Part shown: positions 1 to 18,024 of the stretch, in pieces
How the letters are laid out: the number at the start of each line of letters is the position of its first letter
Numbering within the stretch: position 1 is the stretch's first letter
From: Malurus cyaneus samueli
Taxonomy: Eukaryota > Chordata > Aves > Passeriformes > Maluridae
Assembly: GCA_009741485.1 (NCBI GenBank)
Contig: CM019218.1
Coordinates: 49,876,719 to 49,940,718, forward strand
Direction: 5' to 3'
DNA length: 64,000 nucleotides
The notes under the pieces: generated by a model
Seen by the model: only the letters and a program-made list of their open reading frames with translations
Database searches by the model: none
Told to the model about the DNA's origin: nothing
Translations under genes and position numbers: made by a program

Positions 1-479
1 TTGCTAACAGTGCAGCACTATGCGCAGAATGGAAGAAACAATCAGGCATTTCATCAGCCTCCTTGCTGTCTCTTGCCAACATTTTCAGGCTGTCTTGCAT
101 TGCATCAGGCCTGCTGGACATTATTTTCCATCTATCATTTGAAGCCAGATGGAAAATGAATCCTCTGTATATTGATAGAGTTATTTCATAACAAGGGAAA
201 AGCTTTTTGTCATGTGCCTGTGCTGGTTCAACCTATAAATCAGCTTTTATTGTCTGCTTGCGCTCGTGTTGGGAAAATGAAATGAGGATTAGTAAGAGGC
301 TCGTGAGAAGTATGAAGGCTGCAGGTACATGTTCTCTCTGCTGCAATCCAGGTGAATGCACTTCCATGTTGTTCTCCAGTGCTCCAGGGAGTGGCAGCCC
401 CAGCCCTGCCAAGTCTCAGCTGGTCCTGAGCATCTCCTTTGGTTCAGGTGCACAGGGCAGTGCCTGGGGCTCAGCCTGG

Positions 480-866
480 AAACACTGATTTCCCTGCTTG
501 GGGGAGACTGTGGAGCCAGGCTGGGAGAGCTGGGGGTGTCCAACCTGGACAGGAGAAGGCTCCAGGGAGAGCTTAGAGACCCTTCCAGTGCCTAAAGGGG
601 CTCCAGGAGAGCAGGAGAGGGACTGGGGACAAGGGACAATGGCTTCCCATTGCCAGGGGGCAGGGTTAGATGGGATATTGGGAATAAATCCTTCCATGTC
701 AGGGTGGTGAGACCCTGGCACAGGATGCTCAGAGAAGCTGTGGCTGCCCTATCCCTGGATGTGTCCAAGGCCAGGCTGGAGACAAGGCTTGGAGCAATGT
801 GGGATAGTGGAAGGTGTCCCTGCCCATGGCAGTTGGTGAGACTGGGTGGGCTTTGAGATCCTTCAT
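480..866 (+). repeat. CR1 LINE 3' fragment
   Basis: Sense-orientation CR1 3' region. It shows the typical run 'agaagctgtggctgccc', 'ccaaggccaggctgga' and 'cttggagcaa', then 'gtgtccctgcccatgg', and ends near the family's 'ttgagatcc' tail. It is 5'-truncated, the usual fate of CR1 copies. Confidence 0.85.
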
Positions 867-1849
867 AGTTACAAAATGGGCTATCAGGTCTGGTCTGATT
901 TTTTAGTAGAGAACATTTCACTTTTTGCCTTTCTTTCTACCAGATGAGTTTCTGTCATTCTGCACAGGCCTCTGGAATGCCTCCCTGCAACTGGGCAATT
1001 TTTATTGCGGCTGAGCTGACCTCATAGGCAGAATAGTTTATTTTTTCTCTTTTTTTTTCCTTTTTCTCTCTTGTAAAGTCTCCATGTGATGATCAGAAGC
1101 AAATAGTTATTAGGAAAATGCAAAGTTGGATTGCTGTATACTTGCCAATGTTATAATTTTTCATATCAAGTTTGATGGCTGCTTTTTTACTTAGCCAATG
1201 TTACCCACCCAGAGGAGATCTGTTATCTCCATATTGCATTCCCTCTGTGGTTTATACCTTACACTGATTCCCTAGTCCTTATGTACAGGAAACACTTCTC
1301 CTTATTTATCTTAAACCTGTGAGATCGCTGTTTTTGTCTCCAGAGTAGGAAATAAATCATTGCTAATTTATTTCTCTGCTTTTATGTTTAGAGGAACATT
1401 TGGTGTATTCTAAGATCTTTTAAGAATTTATGCTTTTGGCTAATACAGAGTTAATTTTCTTCCTAGTAGCTTATAGGGAGCTGTGGTTTGGATTTTTCCT
1501 GGAAAAAGGTGTTGATAACACAGGGGTGTTCTAATTCTTGCTGAGCAGGGTTCACACAGAGCCAAGGCCTTTTCTGCTCCCCACTCACCAGTGGGCTGGG
1601 GATGCATAGGAGCTGGGGAGACACAGTCAGGCCAGCTGACCCAGGGATGGATATTCCACACCTGAAGGCATCATGCTCAGCATACAGAGCTGAGGGAAGA
1701 AGGAAGAGGGGGGGATTTTGGGAGTGGTGATAGTTTTTTTTTCCCAGGTAAGGTGACCCTGCTTCTCTGGGCATGGCTGAGCACCTTCCTGGCTGTGGAC
1801 GGTGGGGAGTAAATTCTGGTTTTGCTTTTCTTGCATGCACAGCTTTAAT

Positions 1850-2240
1850 GGAGTCATAGAATCCAAGACTGGTTTGGGTTTGAAGGAACCTTAAAATTCA
1901 TCTTGTTCCACCTCCTGCTATGGGCAGGCACAATTTCCATTATCCCAGGTTGCTCCAAGCCCTGTCCAAACTGGCCTTGGACACTGCCAGGGATCCAGGG
2001 GCAGCCACAGCTTCTCTGGGCACCCTGTGCCATGGTCTCACCACCCTCACAGGGAACAATTCCTTCCCAATACCCCATCTAACCCTGCCCTCTGAGCAGT
2101 GGAAAGCCATTCCCCCTTGCCCTGTCCCTCCAGTTCCTTATGAACAGTCCCTTTCTGGCTTCCTTGGAGCGCCTCCAGATCCGGGCAGGTGCTGTGAGGT
2201 CTCCACACAACCTCCACTTCTCTTTTCCTTTACCTATTAA
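1850..2240 (-). repeat. CR1 LINE 3' fragment
   Basis: Antisense CR1. The plus strand starts with the reverse complement of the CR1 tail (tcatagaatccaagactgg), followed by 'cacctcctgctatgggcagg' and the 'cacagcttctctggg' block. Confidence 0.85.
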
Positions 2241-3567
2241 AATGTCTACATCTCAACCCACAAGTTACTCTCCCAGTTCTCTTCCAATCCCACCAGGGAG
2301 CAGTGAGCATGGGGCTGTTTTGGACTCAGTTGCCATCTGGGGTTAAACTGGGACAGAAATTAAAGCCAGGCTTTAGCCATTGTGGAAAGATGTGCAGTTC
2401 TATTAGAAATCCATCTTGTTCTAAGTGGAGGGCTGTGGAATTAGGTCAGGCACACCCTGCGTACGCGTGTTTCCTGCTTGCTCATATTTCTGAGAATAAT
2501 TGTACATGGGAATGTTTTTGGAGACTTAAAGGAGTGTTGTCACCTTAAAAATGAGTTGTTTGGAGTTTTATTTCAGTCCTGATGGTTAGCCTGTGGTTTA
2601 GGAAGAGGGGAGGATTGTTCACAGCTGATTCACTTGCTGCTGGTCCTTCCTCACCGTTTGCAAACCAAATGGTGAAGTAAAGATACTAATTTCTACTATT
2701 TTTAATCTCTTAAAACTTCACTCTTGCCATGCCAGATGACAGTGAGACCCTGCATAAGCTGTCAGATGTTACAGCAAGGGCTTTACTCCTCAGTGGATTT
2801 TGGCAGCTTGGCCTTTTCATTATTTTTCATTGAAGTTTCTGTTTAGTTCTTCACACCTAAAATACCCTGTAACAGCTCTTTTAAAAAATTCCAAGGATGA
2901 GGGGTATATCCTTATTAATATAATGAAATATTATATTTATAGAATACAATAAATAAAAAGTAAAAACCAGCATGTTTGTACTGATGCTTTTGTTTTCATC
3001 TGCTGGCCATGTTGCAGTATTTGAGTTGCTTTTCATGGCACATATCAACATTTTTATGGTGGCCCATGCAAGTGAAGCCATTCAACTCTTCCAGTAGTGG
3101 GGTGAGAACTGTCTGCATTGGGAAGTGGCTTTGGAAGTGCCTCAGATTCCTTTGGGTGGGGAAGGATAACTGCTGAAGATTGTCCCAGACTCTTTACATT
3201 CCAAAACACTTCCTTCTTAAGAATTACAAAGAGCAAGGATCAGCCTCTTTATCTCTGCAAAGCATTTGCAGCATGAATTGTTTGTGCCACAGGTTCGTTG
3301 CTAAAGAAAAGTGTTTCCATTTTGTGATTAAAAACTATTTAAATCTGACTTCCTTGTTTTTCCCTCAGTGAAAGACAAGGCTCTAAACAAGTTCAAATTG
3401 AGATGATTTCACTGGGACCACCAGCACAGAGATGTTTGTGCAGTTGCACAGCTCATTCCTGACATTGTTGCATTCCAGAGGAAGGAAGGACCCACACACC
3501 CCAAGTAGGGCAAAACCCGCGGCCAGAGCCAGATGGGAATTTTGATTTTTGATTCTGATACGATTCC

Positions 3568-3612
3568 CTTAAAAAAAAAAAAAAAACAAAAAACAAAAAA
3601 CCAAAAAAACAC
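3568..3612. repeat. A-rich simple repeat
   Basis: A run of about 16 A residues is followed by CAAAAAA-type repeats. It may be the tail of an old retroelement, but no recognisable body is attached. Confidence 0.6.
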
Positions 3613-5317
3613 AGCCTTTCTCTGGCTGGAGTAGCTCTTTCACTGATCTTTAGTGCCAAATGTGACATGGAGCTTTTGCTGCTCCTGAGTTCCCAGCTCC
3701 CCCAGTCCAGCTGTGAGGCTTCAGCTCCTCTGTGGCCTGGTCCTTCAGGATCTGAGCACACAAACAAGTCCCAGGCTTGTTTGTTCCCAGTGAGGAAAGA
3801 CATCAGGGTGCCTGTTCAATGCTCATGATCCCTTCTGTGGTACCACCCAATTAACACTTCCCAGAGAGTGGAAACGTGCATGGAAGAAGCCCTCTGAAGA
3901 AGGTGGTGGTAACCTGGCAGTATTTGTCCTGATGCTGTAGAGGAATTGCTGGTGCATGGCCAGGGAGCTGAGGAGAGAATGTGCCACAAGTCAGAGTAAC
4001 ACCTGAGTAGGCAGTGGACCTGCTGCTCTCAGCCTAAGGATTAAATCTCCTCTGTGTCCCTGTTTTCTCTCATAAAATACTTCCCTGCAGTGCTTCCCAG
4101 GGCTCTTAGGAGCAATGAGAAGTTAATATTTGTAAAAAGCTTTGAAGATGAATAATGCTAATTATTATTTATGGGTATTCATTCTCACCACGGGTAGTTC
4201 TCCTTGATCCTGGGCATGAAAGGAAACCAGGACATTTGTAAGCTGGTCAGGCAGGAGTTTGGCCTTGAAGTCTTTATGTACTTGTTTCCCCACTGGGTTC
4301 TGGGTGTGTTTGCAATAGATTTGTCACGTTAAATGACCAGTTTGGGGATTTATTGTACCAGCCAGATGTGCAAAAAGATGTTTTTTCATGTCCCTCAATT
4401 CTGCTGACACATGATGTGCAGCATTTGGGCATGCCAAGAGGGGCCAGGGGACAAGGAAATGCCATCAGCCTGAGCTGGGTCAAATGATCAGCAGGACTGG
4501 ATGTTCCACTTCCAGGAAAGAGGAAAGTCAGATCTTATACTTGGGAGAGCCATCACATTGCAAAGAGCAGCTGATTTTAGTACTTTTTGTTGGTGCTTAA
4601 CTTGGTGTAACAGAAAAGAACAGGAGAAAGGTGTCAAACAGCGGGGGCATTTTTTCCCTAACAACTCTGCTTAGCAGATTAGGCAACAAAAGCGGGGGAA
4701 TTTTTGTATTTGTGTATTGTAGTTCCTCCATAGTTCTGTAAATAATTTCTGAGCTGCTGTAGTTAAGGTCTCTGCTGAGAGCTGAGTGCAGGGTCTCTGC
4801 ATTTAACTCAGAGCTTGAAGTGATGAACAAAGATTTCAACATTCACCCAACTCAGTGTGGTTGTTGTGGTAGTCAGCCTGTTGGTGTTTCATGCTATTTG
4901 ACATCACTTAAATGGGGCTTGTGAGGCAGAGTTCTGGGGAAATTATGGAGTCTAAGTGTCCCTGGATAAAGCTGCTCTTTGCCTTCATATGCTCTGCTTA
5001 TTGATCTGATTTCCTGCCTAAATTCTCCTCTCTGCTGAGTAACATATTAAATAATCAAGAGATTGTTCAGGCATTGCAAGGGAAGGTTGTTGGCAGAGCT
5101 GCAGCAATTGAGCACTCCTGGAAGAAAGAGACCCAAGAAGTAAATTTTATGCTTATCTTGTTTTCTTAATGGAGTTCTTGTCAGCTGACAGAGCAGATTC
5201 TGTTCCCTGGTGAGTGTGGTAGCATCACTTTTATCAGGGATATTGTTTCAGTATAGGAAAGTTAAGGAGGGGCTGGGGGGAAAGAATTCCTGAGCCACAA
5301 TGCAGTGTGGTGTCTGT

Positions 5318-5398
5318 TCCTCTGAGCAACCTGGGCTGGTGGGAGGTGATTCTTGAGATGCTTTAAGGTCCCTCCAACCCAAACCATTCTGTAATTCC
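5318..5398 (+). repeat. CR1 LINE tail fragment
   Basis: About 80 bp ending in 'aaggtccctccaacccaaac' and 'cattctgtaattc', the CR1 3' terminus in sense orientation. Confidence 0.75.
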
Positions 5399-5604
5399 TC
5401 CTGACAGCTGGCAAGTCTCAAGAATGACTCCCCTTAAGGGCTTTCCCTTAGGGTTAGGATTATCTTGATTATCTACTCGACAAGGATATTCTTTTCCTCA
5501 TTTCAGAATACTTTTCCCTAAGTAAATCAAACTGCATTTTAAAAGACAAGTTTTGACTTTCAGTGCAGTTACCATATTTTAAAGGATTTTGGTTCAGATC
5601 ACTC

Positions 5605-5740
5605 ATTGCAGAATGTTCTGTATTGAAAGGGACCCTGAAGGATCATTAAATCCAACTCTTCAGTGAATGGCCCTTACAGGGATTGAATGAACAACCTTGG
5701 TGTTATCAGCATCATGCTCCAATAATTGAGCTAATCTCAG
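5605..5740 (-). mobile_element. tRNA-Ile-derived SINE (TguSINE1-like)
   Basis: Read on the minus strand, positions 5737–5665 form a degenerate tRNA-Ile: the A-box region (ttagctcaat), an anticodon-loop region containing 'gctgataaca', and the B-box region (gttcattcaatccc). A short linker follows, then a CR1-like tail ending in 'cagaacattctgc'. This tRNA-Ile head plus CR1-type tail is the architecture of TguSINE1, known from zebra finch. It is mutated and cannot be a working tRNA. Family assignment is from memory of the consensus. Confidence 0.7.
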
Positions 5741-6189
5741 GGTCAAAACATGCGATGTAATAATTCAGTGAATGTGTTTGAAATCATGGTATTAGTTGTA
5801 TAAATACTTTAGCATTTGCAGTCTGAAAAATTCCATTTCCTCACGATAATTACGGTGCTATGAAACAGGGCAATAGTTGACTTTTTGTTCCATTGGACAT
5901 AGTAATTCTGGAATTAATTCAAAGGCCTTTTTTGGGGGTTTTGTTTGGGCTTTTTTTTCCCTCTGGGGAGTTTTAGAGTATGTGGGTTTTCATATTTAGA
6001 TTTACCTCCGCAACCGCATGTCCCGCTGCCCAGCACTGCTGGACTTTCTATCACCTTTTTACTGCTCTAAAACATGAGAGAAGAGAGCAGAGGATTTCTT
6101 GGGTTGTTCACAGGGAGTTTGTGTTACCTCTGCTCAGGTAAAAGATTTGTTCATGTGTGGCCAGGTCCATCTCCCTTAAGGTGTTAGGA

Positions 6190-6495
6190 AAGGTTCTTCT
6201 GTCCCCAAAGGGTGCTGGGCACTCCCCAGGCTCCCCAGGGAATGGGCACGGCCCCAAGGCTGCCAGAGCCCCAGGAACATTTGGACAGCACTGCCAGGCA
6301 CAGGGTGGGATTTTAGGATATCATTTCAAGGGTCAGGAGCTGGACTGGATGACCTTGTGGATCCCTTGCAGCTCAGGATATTCCATGGTTCCACCTGGAG
6401 GATGTTTGGTCACACGATGTAGTTGTGTGTGTTCCTGTGAGCAGCAGGGATACTGATGGTCTCTTCCAACTCAAGATATTCTGTCAATCTATTCC
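6190..6495 (+). repeat. CR1 LINE 3' fragment(s)
   Basis: Contains 'ggcacggccccaaggctgcc', 'cacagggtgggattttagg' and 'gagctggactggatgacctt', and ends 'caggatattccatggttcc', a CR1 3' end in sense orientation. A second short tail-like piece ends near 6490 with 'caagatattctgtcaatc'. Confidence 0.7.
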
Positions 6496-8122
6496 CAGGT
6501 GCAGGGCAGCATTCACAGGGACTGTTGGGTTTCTGGTGGGACTGATGAGGGGTCTCTCCAGGGTCCAGGCAGCCAGGATAAGAAAGCAGCCTGGAAGGTG
6601 TGGGAAGAGGGAGTTTCCCCACACTGGGTATTGTGGTGAGAGCAGAGGGGAAGGCAATGCTCTGGGTGCTGTTCAGGTTGCTGGGACTGAGATGACCCTT
6701 GGGAGCTCCACGTGTCACTGGTCCTGCTGGCCAGACTCTTTAAAAAAAGAAATGGTTTTGTTGTTGCCAAAAATCTTCCTTCAGATGACCATCACATGAT
6801 GCGTAAGCAGCAGATTTTCTAAAAATATACAGATATAATAATGCTGGCAACTTAGAATTGGGTTTACAGAACCAAAGGAAAGAATTGTTACTCCTTTTTA
6901 AATTCTCATTAAGAATAAAACGCTTAATTCAGACTGCCAGTAACGATGGACTTGAAACCCAGCACTGAACTGCTCATTAAGGCCTTCACCCTCAGCAGGT
7001 GCTGGCCAGAAAACTCAGCAACTCTGACTTGGCGTTTTGCTCTTTTATTAGGGTTGTGTTGTATCTGCTTTGTCTCTGCCATGGCACTGCTCTGCCAGGC
7101 GTCAGAGATGGCACCCGCAGGCTCTGCAGGCTTCACTGAGCCAAGGGAAGGACACAGAACAATTGTTCTGCAGGGGGGAAATTGGAAAAAAAACATTAAT
7201 GAGGAAATTGGTGGTTTATGTTTGAGAGAGTGAAAGGAAAACACTTGAAGCCAAGAAAGGAGAGCTGGTTCTCATCCAGGGCAAAACAAATGCCAGAGAG
7301 AATGGGGGAAAGAGACAGCAAAGAGACCTGATCTGTTAGGAGATACAAAGGAGTGAAGTGGATCTTAAAAACAGAAATAAGGAGGAAGAATTTCACTGGG
7401 AAAAAAATGGAAGATGTATCTCCGCATATGCTGGAAAAACATTCCAGATTAGAGAGCTATTGGTTAGAGCATTGTGTGTGGGACTGCTCCAGCATGGCTG
7501 TTCTGCCATGTGTCTGTTGTGGGTTAAATACTGGGGGGAGCACTGTGTGACAGCACAGGATAAATTGAGAAGAAAGAACCAAAACCAAGCAATACCTGGG
7601 AGCAGGGAACCTCCTGGTCAGAGTGGTTAAGAGGCAGTGCCTGAGTTGTTCATTGGGGAAATGTTGTATTTCAGGCTGTAACTGTGTTACAGAGTTCATT
7701 TTGCCAGGACTGGGAGTCGAGAATATAAACATTTTTAAAGGGCAGGAGGGTTGGTAATTGCCAGGAAGATACTTGCAGGAACATACATGTGATCTAAACA
7801 CATCAGTGGCTTTAGACTTAGCTCTTAAAAAATTAAATTGTATAGATTAAATAGATTTCATAGAACCTTTATTACTTTAAAACCTTTTTCCCCTCTTCCT
7901 AGGTGAGAGTAGGGGCATAAGTAACACCGTAAACCTCTGAAACACAGTTAAAAATACCTGAAGAAATGCCTTTTGAGCCTGAGGGACCTTGCTTGTGGTA
8001 CCAGATACAAGGATTTCAACTTCATTGCATGGGAGTTTCTTCCAAAACTAACAACCTGGGTTTCTCTCTCCAGCTCTTCTCTTAGGAAACGCCAGCAACT
8101 CCTCACAGCACGGAGGACCAGC

Positions 8123-14328
<6,206 letters not shown>

Positions 14329-17200
14329 CGTGGCTCAGGGTGGAGAATCCTGCTGGATGTGGGAACCTCTCGCCGTAGTTTCATCCCAGGTGATGGGACA
14401 CAGACTCCTGCAAGGTGCTTTATCCTCGTTCATGCTCTTACTACGTTGTCGTATTTCAAGCATGTTAATAAAGAGCCACACTCCATAGTCTTAATTGTGC
14501 AATCAAAAGCAACATCTCCTCAGACAAAAAGAAATGATCTGTTGTTTCTACTACAAAGGCTTCTGGATTGTGGGTGCTGAATATTTTATCTAGACTTCTG
14601 AAAGAAGAGCACAAGTGTGTAGAAACGTCTTGCTTGACATGAGAGAGGAAATTCTGGGCCTGTCAAGACAAAGCTTTGCTTTACCATTAGGCACAGCTTT
14701 GTTTTTGTGAGGATCAATTACAGAGGACTGAACATCAAAGCAGGACAGATGATATTCTTTATCAACCAGCAGAAATGTAGCACAGTGTGACAGCATAAGC
14801 CTGAGCGTGGAGGAATCTGTTTGCACTGCCACCTGGCTTTGGATCCAGCGTGGTGTACTGCTGCCTGAGGGAAGGAGGAGCCAGTTCCATAGGAAGCACA
14901 TGCCTGTTCACAGGAATTCCCTATCTGTACTTCTCTGTGAGATGGAATTGTTGTTTTAGGGATGTTTTCTGTTCAGTAAAAATGAGTAGATCATGCTAAA
15001 AGAAAACCCAAAAGAGACTGTAGCTGATATTTTACCAACAAAATAAATCTGTTAATAGCCAAATAGATGTAAGAAGCTTTCTAGAGGTGACTGTGCATGC
15101 TGAAGACTTTGTCTTCTCCATCCCCCTGCTAAGACAAATAAAGCCAGTGGAGGAGCTCCCTGTTTACTCCCTGAGTAAAATTCTTAGTCATTCAGAATTG
15201 CTGTAGACTCTCCAAGGAGCTGGTGCTGCAGCTTTAAAAGGCCAGCTACTTTCTTCCCAGTTTGGAACTGACTGGACCATTTTGCTGTCAGGCAGGTAAG
15301 AAATACCAATAGTAAACCAGCCCTCAGCAGAGAGAAATGCACATTCCTGGAAACAGCTCTGCTGCTCTGAGTGTATTATCCTGATCTATGTAAGGCTGTG
15401 GGAATTTGGGTTCAGGGCCAGCAAAGAACAGGGACACTCCAGGCTGGTTCAGCTCAGGTAGCTTGGAGCCTCACTGGTCCTGCTCCTGCAGCACTGAGTT
15501 CCCTGTAGGAATTACCTGTGGGAGTTCCCTGTAGGAACTGTTTTAACCCCTGATGAGCACACGGTGAGTTAAGCCCTGTCCCAGCCAAGCTGAGGACACC
15601 CAGAACATGGCTGCCTCACAAAGCCATTTCTTCTGGTGGCTGTGTAAAGGCTCTGTACCCAAATCAGAGCTTTTAAACATGGTGCTGGTGCAAAGAAAAG
15701 CTGAAACCATCAAGAGGAAAGAGAGGGACAGAGCTCCTGACAAAGCTGGTCAGCTCAGTGCTGATCTGGCAACGGTGTTGAAACCTGGATCACTTGGGTG
15801 TCGTGTTACCTGATCAGACTTGACAAAACTGAGGTATAGGTGTCAGTCTGGCCCTAGAAAGTTTAATTCTTTTTCGGCAGAGTGGCAACATCAAGCAAGT
15901 TTATATGGTTCTCCCTCTGACTACCAAGTGCATGGTGGATTGAGCAGTGAAGTTTGTTGCTAAGGATGTTTGCGGTTTTCAGTGCAAGTAACATGACAAA
16001 ATCAAGCAGAAATTTTAAGTTACAAGTAAACAATCTCTGCCAAGGCACATTTTAGTTTCCACTAGTAAGGATACAGGTTCCATTCTCTCAGTGTTTCTGT
16101 TGTTAGCTTCTTTCCCAAGTACAGCAAATAGATTTCTTCTTTTGATAAGTGCCTATGGGAAGATTTCAGGACTTCCTAAGAGTCCCAGGGGGTTCAGATG
16201 CCCAAATTCCACCTAATTTTGAAAACTCTCCCTGTGTGTCATTGGGTCAGTAGAGAGAAGTGTCCTTTGGTGCCTGCGCAGAGCTGAGGTGATGTGCAGA
16301 CACTCCATTAGTGATCCAGATAAATTGCTATTTTTATAGAGAAAGAAAGACACATGGACTATGAACCTCCACCAGGGGCCAGACCAACCCCGTTCCTTGC
16401 CTTGGTGATGAGCTGTTCCTTCAGGACAAACAGAAGCACTGGTGAGCCCAGAAGTGATGGAACTTGTCCCCAGGCCTGTGTGCCCAGCAGTGGTGGCCCC
16501 GTGATTCTGTTTTTCAGAGTGTATTTATTTTGACAGCAGTGTCAGGTTTAATTGATGGAGTGTTGGTGCTGCCCAGCTGAGCTGGAATTGGAGGTTCCAA
16601 ATGTTCTGCTCTAAGGACTGAAGTGTGTGGGTATTTTTCAGAGCTCCTCCTCAGCACCGTGTCAAGGCAGCAGGTGCTGAGAATTGCATCTCAGCTGCAC
16701 CTTTTGGGATCTGCCAGCTAAAATACCATGGCCAGCCAAACCAAATCCCACCGAGTGTGGCCCTGAGCCCGGGGTCAGCTCAGCCTCTGGAAGGATTCAG
16801 GCAGTTCACTGAACTGCACCAGCCCCTCTTGGGAGTTATAGACTGTCAATGCCTGTAGGAGCTTTTGGTTCCCTGTGCAATCAACTGGACCTTCAGCATG
16901 GGATGGACATATCCAGCTCCCATGATTGCCATGCAGTTTTTACCACTCACCCACTGTAGGTTATTGGCTTTCCCAAGTGATTATTCATTTTGGATTTTAA
17001 TTTTTGTTAGTAGAGTGAGTTCCATTGGAACACCGAATCAAATTTTAAAAGTGTTTGCTTTTCCTCCTCTTATGGTCACCTACTTCAAGTACAAGGTCAA
17101 CTTTTGTCTTACTCTAGATGTACTGAAGTGCTGCCTGTGCTGTGTATGAACCCCAGATGTATGGGATTTTTCTGTATTAAAGTATAAATTACATGTGATT
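14329..17200 (+). other. KCTD20: KCTD20 3'UTR and downstream region
   Basis: No coding content. A canonical AATAAA lies at 14467–14472, another near 15137, and an ATTAAA near 17175, so short and long 3'UTR forms are possible. The absence of CR1 insertions from 14.3 to about 17.3 kb would fit a long transcribed 3'UTR. Which signal is used cannot be told from sequence. Confidence 0.5.
14467..14472 (+). terminator. KCTD20: Polyadenylation signal, KCTD20 proximal
   Basis: AATAAA 139 bp after the KCTD20 stop codon. Cleavage would be expected 10–30 nt downstream. Confidence 0.6.
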
Positions 17201-17689
17201 TGTTTGGCTCCTTTAAAAATTGTTTAAATATGAAGTAGAACAGGCAGGGAATAGAAAGACAAAAGGTTTTGTTTCCTTGCTTCATAAAGTAAGTGTGGGT
17301 TGGGATCCTGTAGTTTTTGGAGTAATTTGGCATCAGAGAGAGCCTGGTTGATTTGGCAGGGAAGTGTTTCCACCATTTGTGCAGAGAGGACCTGAAGGTT
17401 CACTCATCCCTACACCTCATTGCAGAGATGTTCTAAAGGCAGCACAGAACACAGCAGTCACTCCTTGACCCACAAACTGTGCAGCATCTCTGACAAGCCC
17501 CAGGATTTTTGGTCAGTGCTGTAAAAAGTGCTCTCCACTTCTACCTCCTTGTCTTCAGAAGAGAACAGCTTTGGAGCTGGACTGGCTTTGATTTCCATCT
17601 TCTTTCCATCTTGGATTCCTTCCCGGCTTCTCTTGATGAAGCTTGGGAAGGGAACCAAGAGTTTCAACAAGGTGGGATTTGTGTGATGA

Positions 17690-17995
17690 CCTCACAGCAC
17701 CTTCCACTGGAGGACTCTTCATCAAGAACTGGACATGGGAATGGCTCCCCACTGCCAGAGGGCAGGGTTAGATTGGATATTGGGAAGGAATTGTTCCCTG
17801 GGAGGGTGGGGAGGCCCTGGCACAGGATGCCCTGAGAAGCTGTGGCTGCCCCTGAATCCCTGGCAGTGCCCAAGGCCAGGCTGAGCAGGGCTTGGAGCAC
17901 CCTGGGACAGTGGAAGATGTCCCTGCCATGGCTGGGGTGGAACTGGATGAGCTTTAAGGTCCCTTCCAACCTAAACCACTCCACGAGTCTGATTC
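17690..17995 (+). repeat. CR1 LINE 3' fragment between convergent genes
   Basis: Sense CR1 with 'gggcagggttagattggata', 'agaagctgtggctgccc' and a tail 'ccttccaacctaaaccactc'. It lies just beyond the STK38 polyadenylation signal, in the gap between the two converging genes. Confidence 0.85.
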
Positions 17996-18024
17996 CTGTT
18001 TGTAAAACACAACGTACCAGCACA

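Larger units (their letters stand above)
1..8073. other. Non-coding stretch, probable 5' intron of KCTD20
   Basis: I see no credible coding exon, CpG island or RNA gene here. The first KCTD20 coding exon begins at about 8074 and there is no promoter-like GC-rich sequence before it, so the promoter and any non-coding first exon probably lie left of the window. The stretch holds CR1 fragments, one tRNA-Ile SINE, an A-rich tract at about 3570–3610 and otherwise unremarkable AT-rich sequence. The assignment to an intron is inference from known KCTD20 structure, not from a visible donor. Confidence 0.55.

Noticed and set aside
5665..5737. Functional tRNA-Ile gene on the minus strand
   Set aside because: Several stem mismatches, a degenerate B box and attachment to a CR1-type tail show it is a SINE head.
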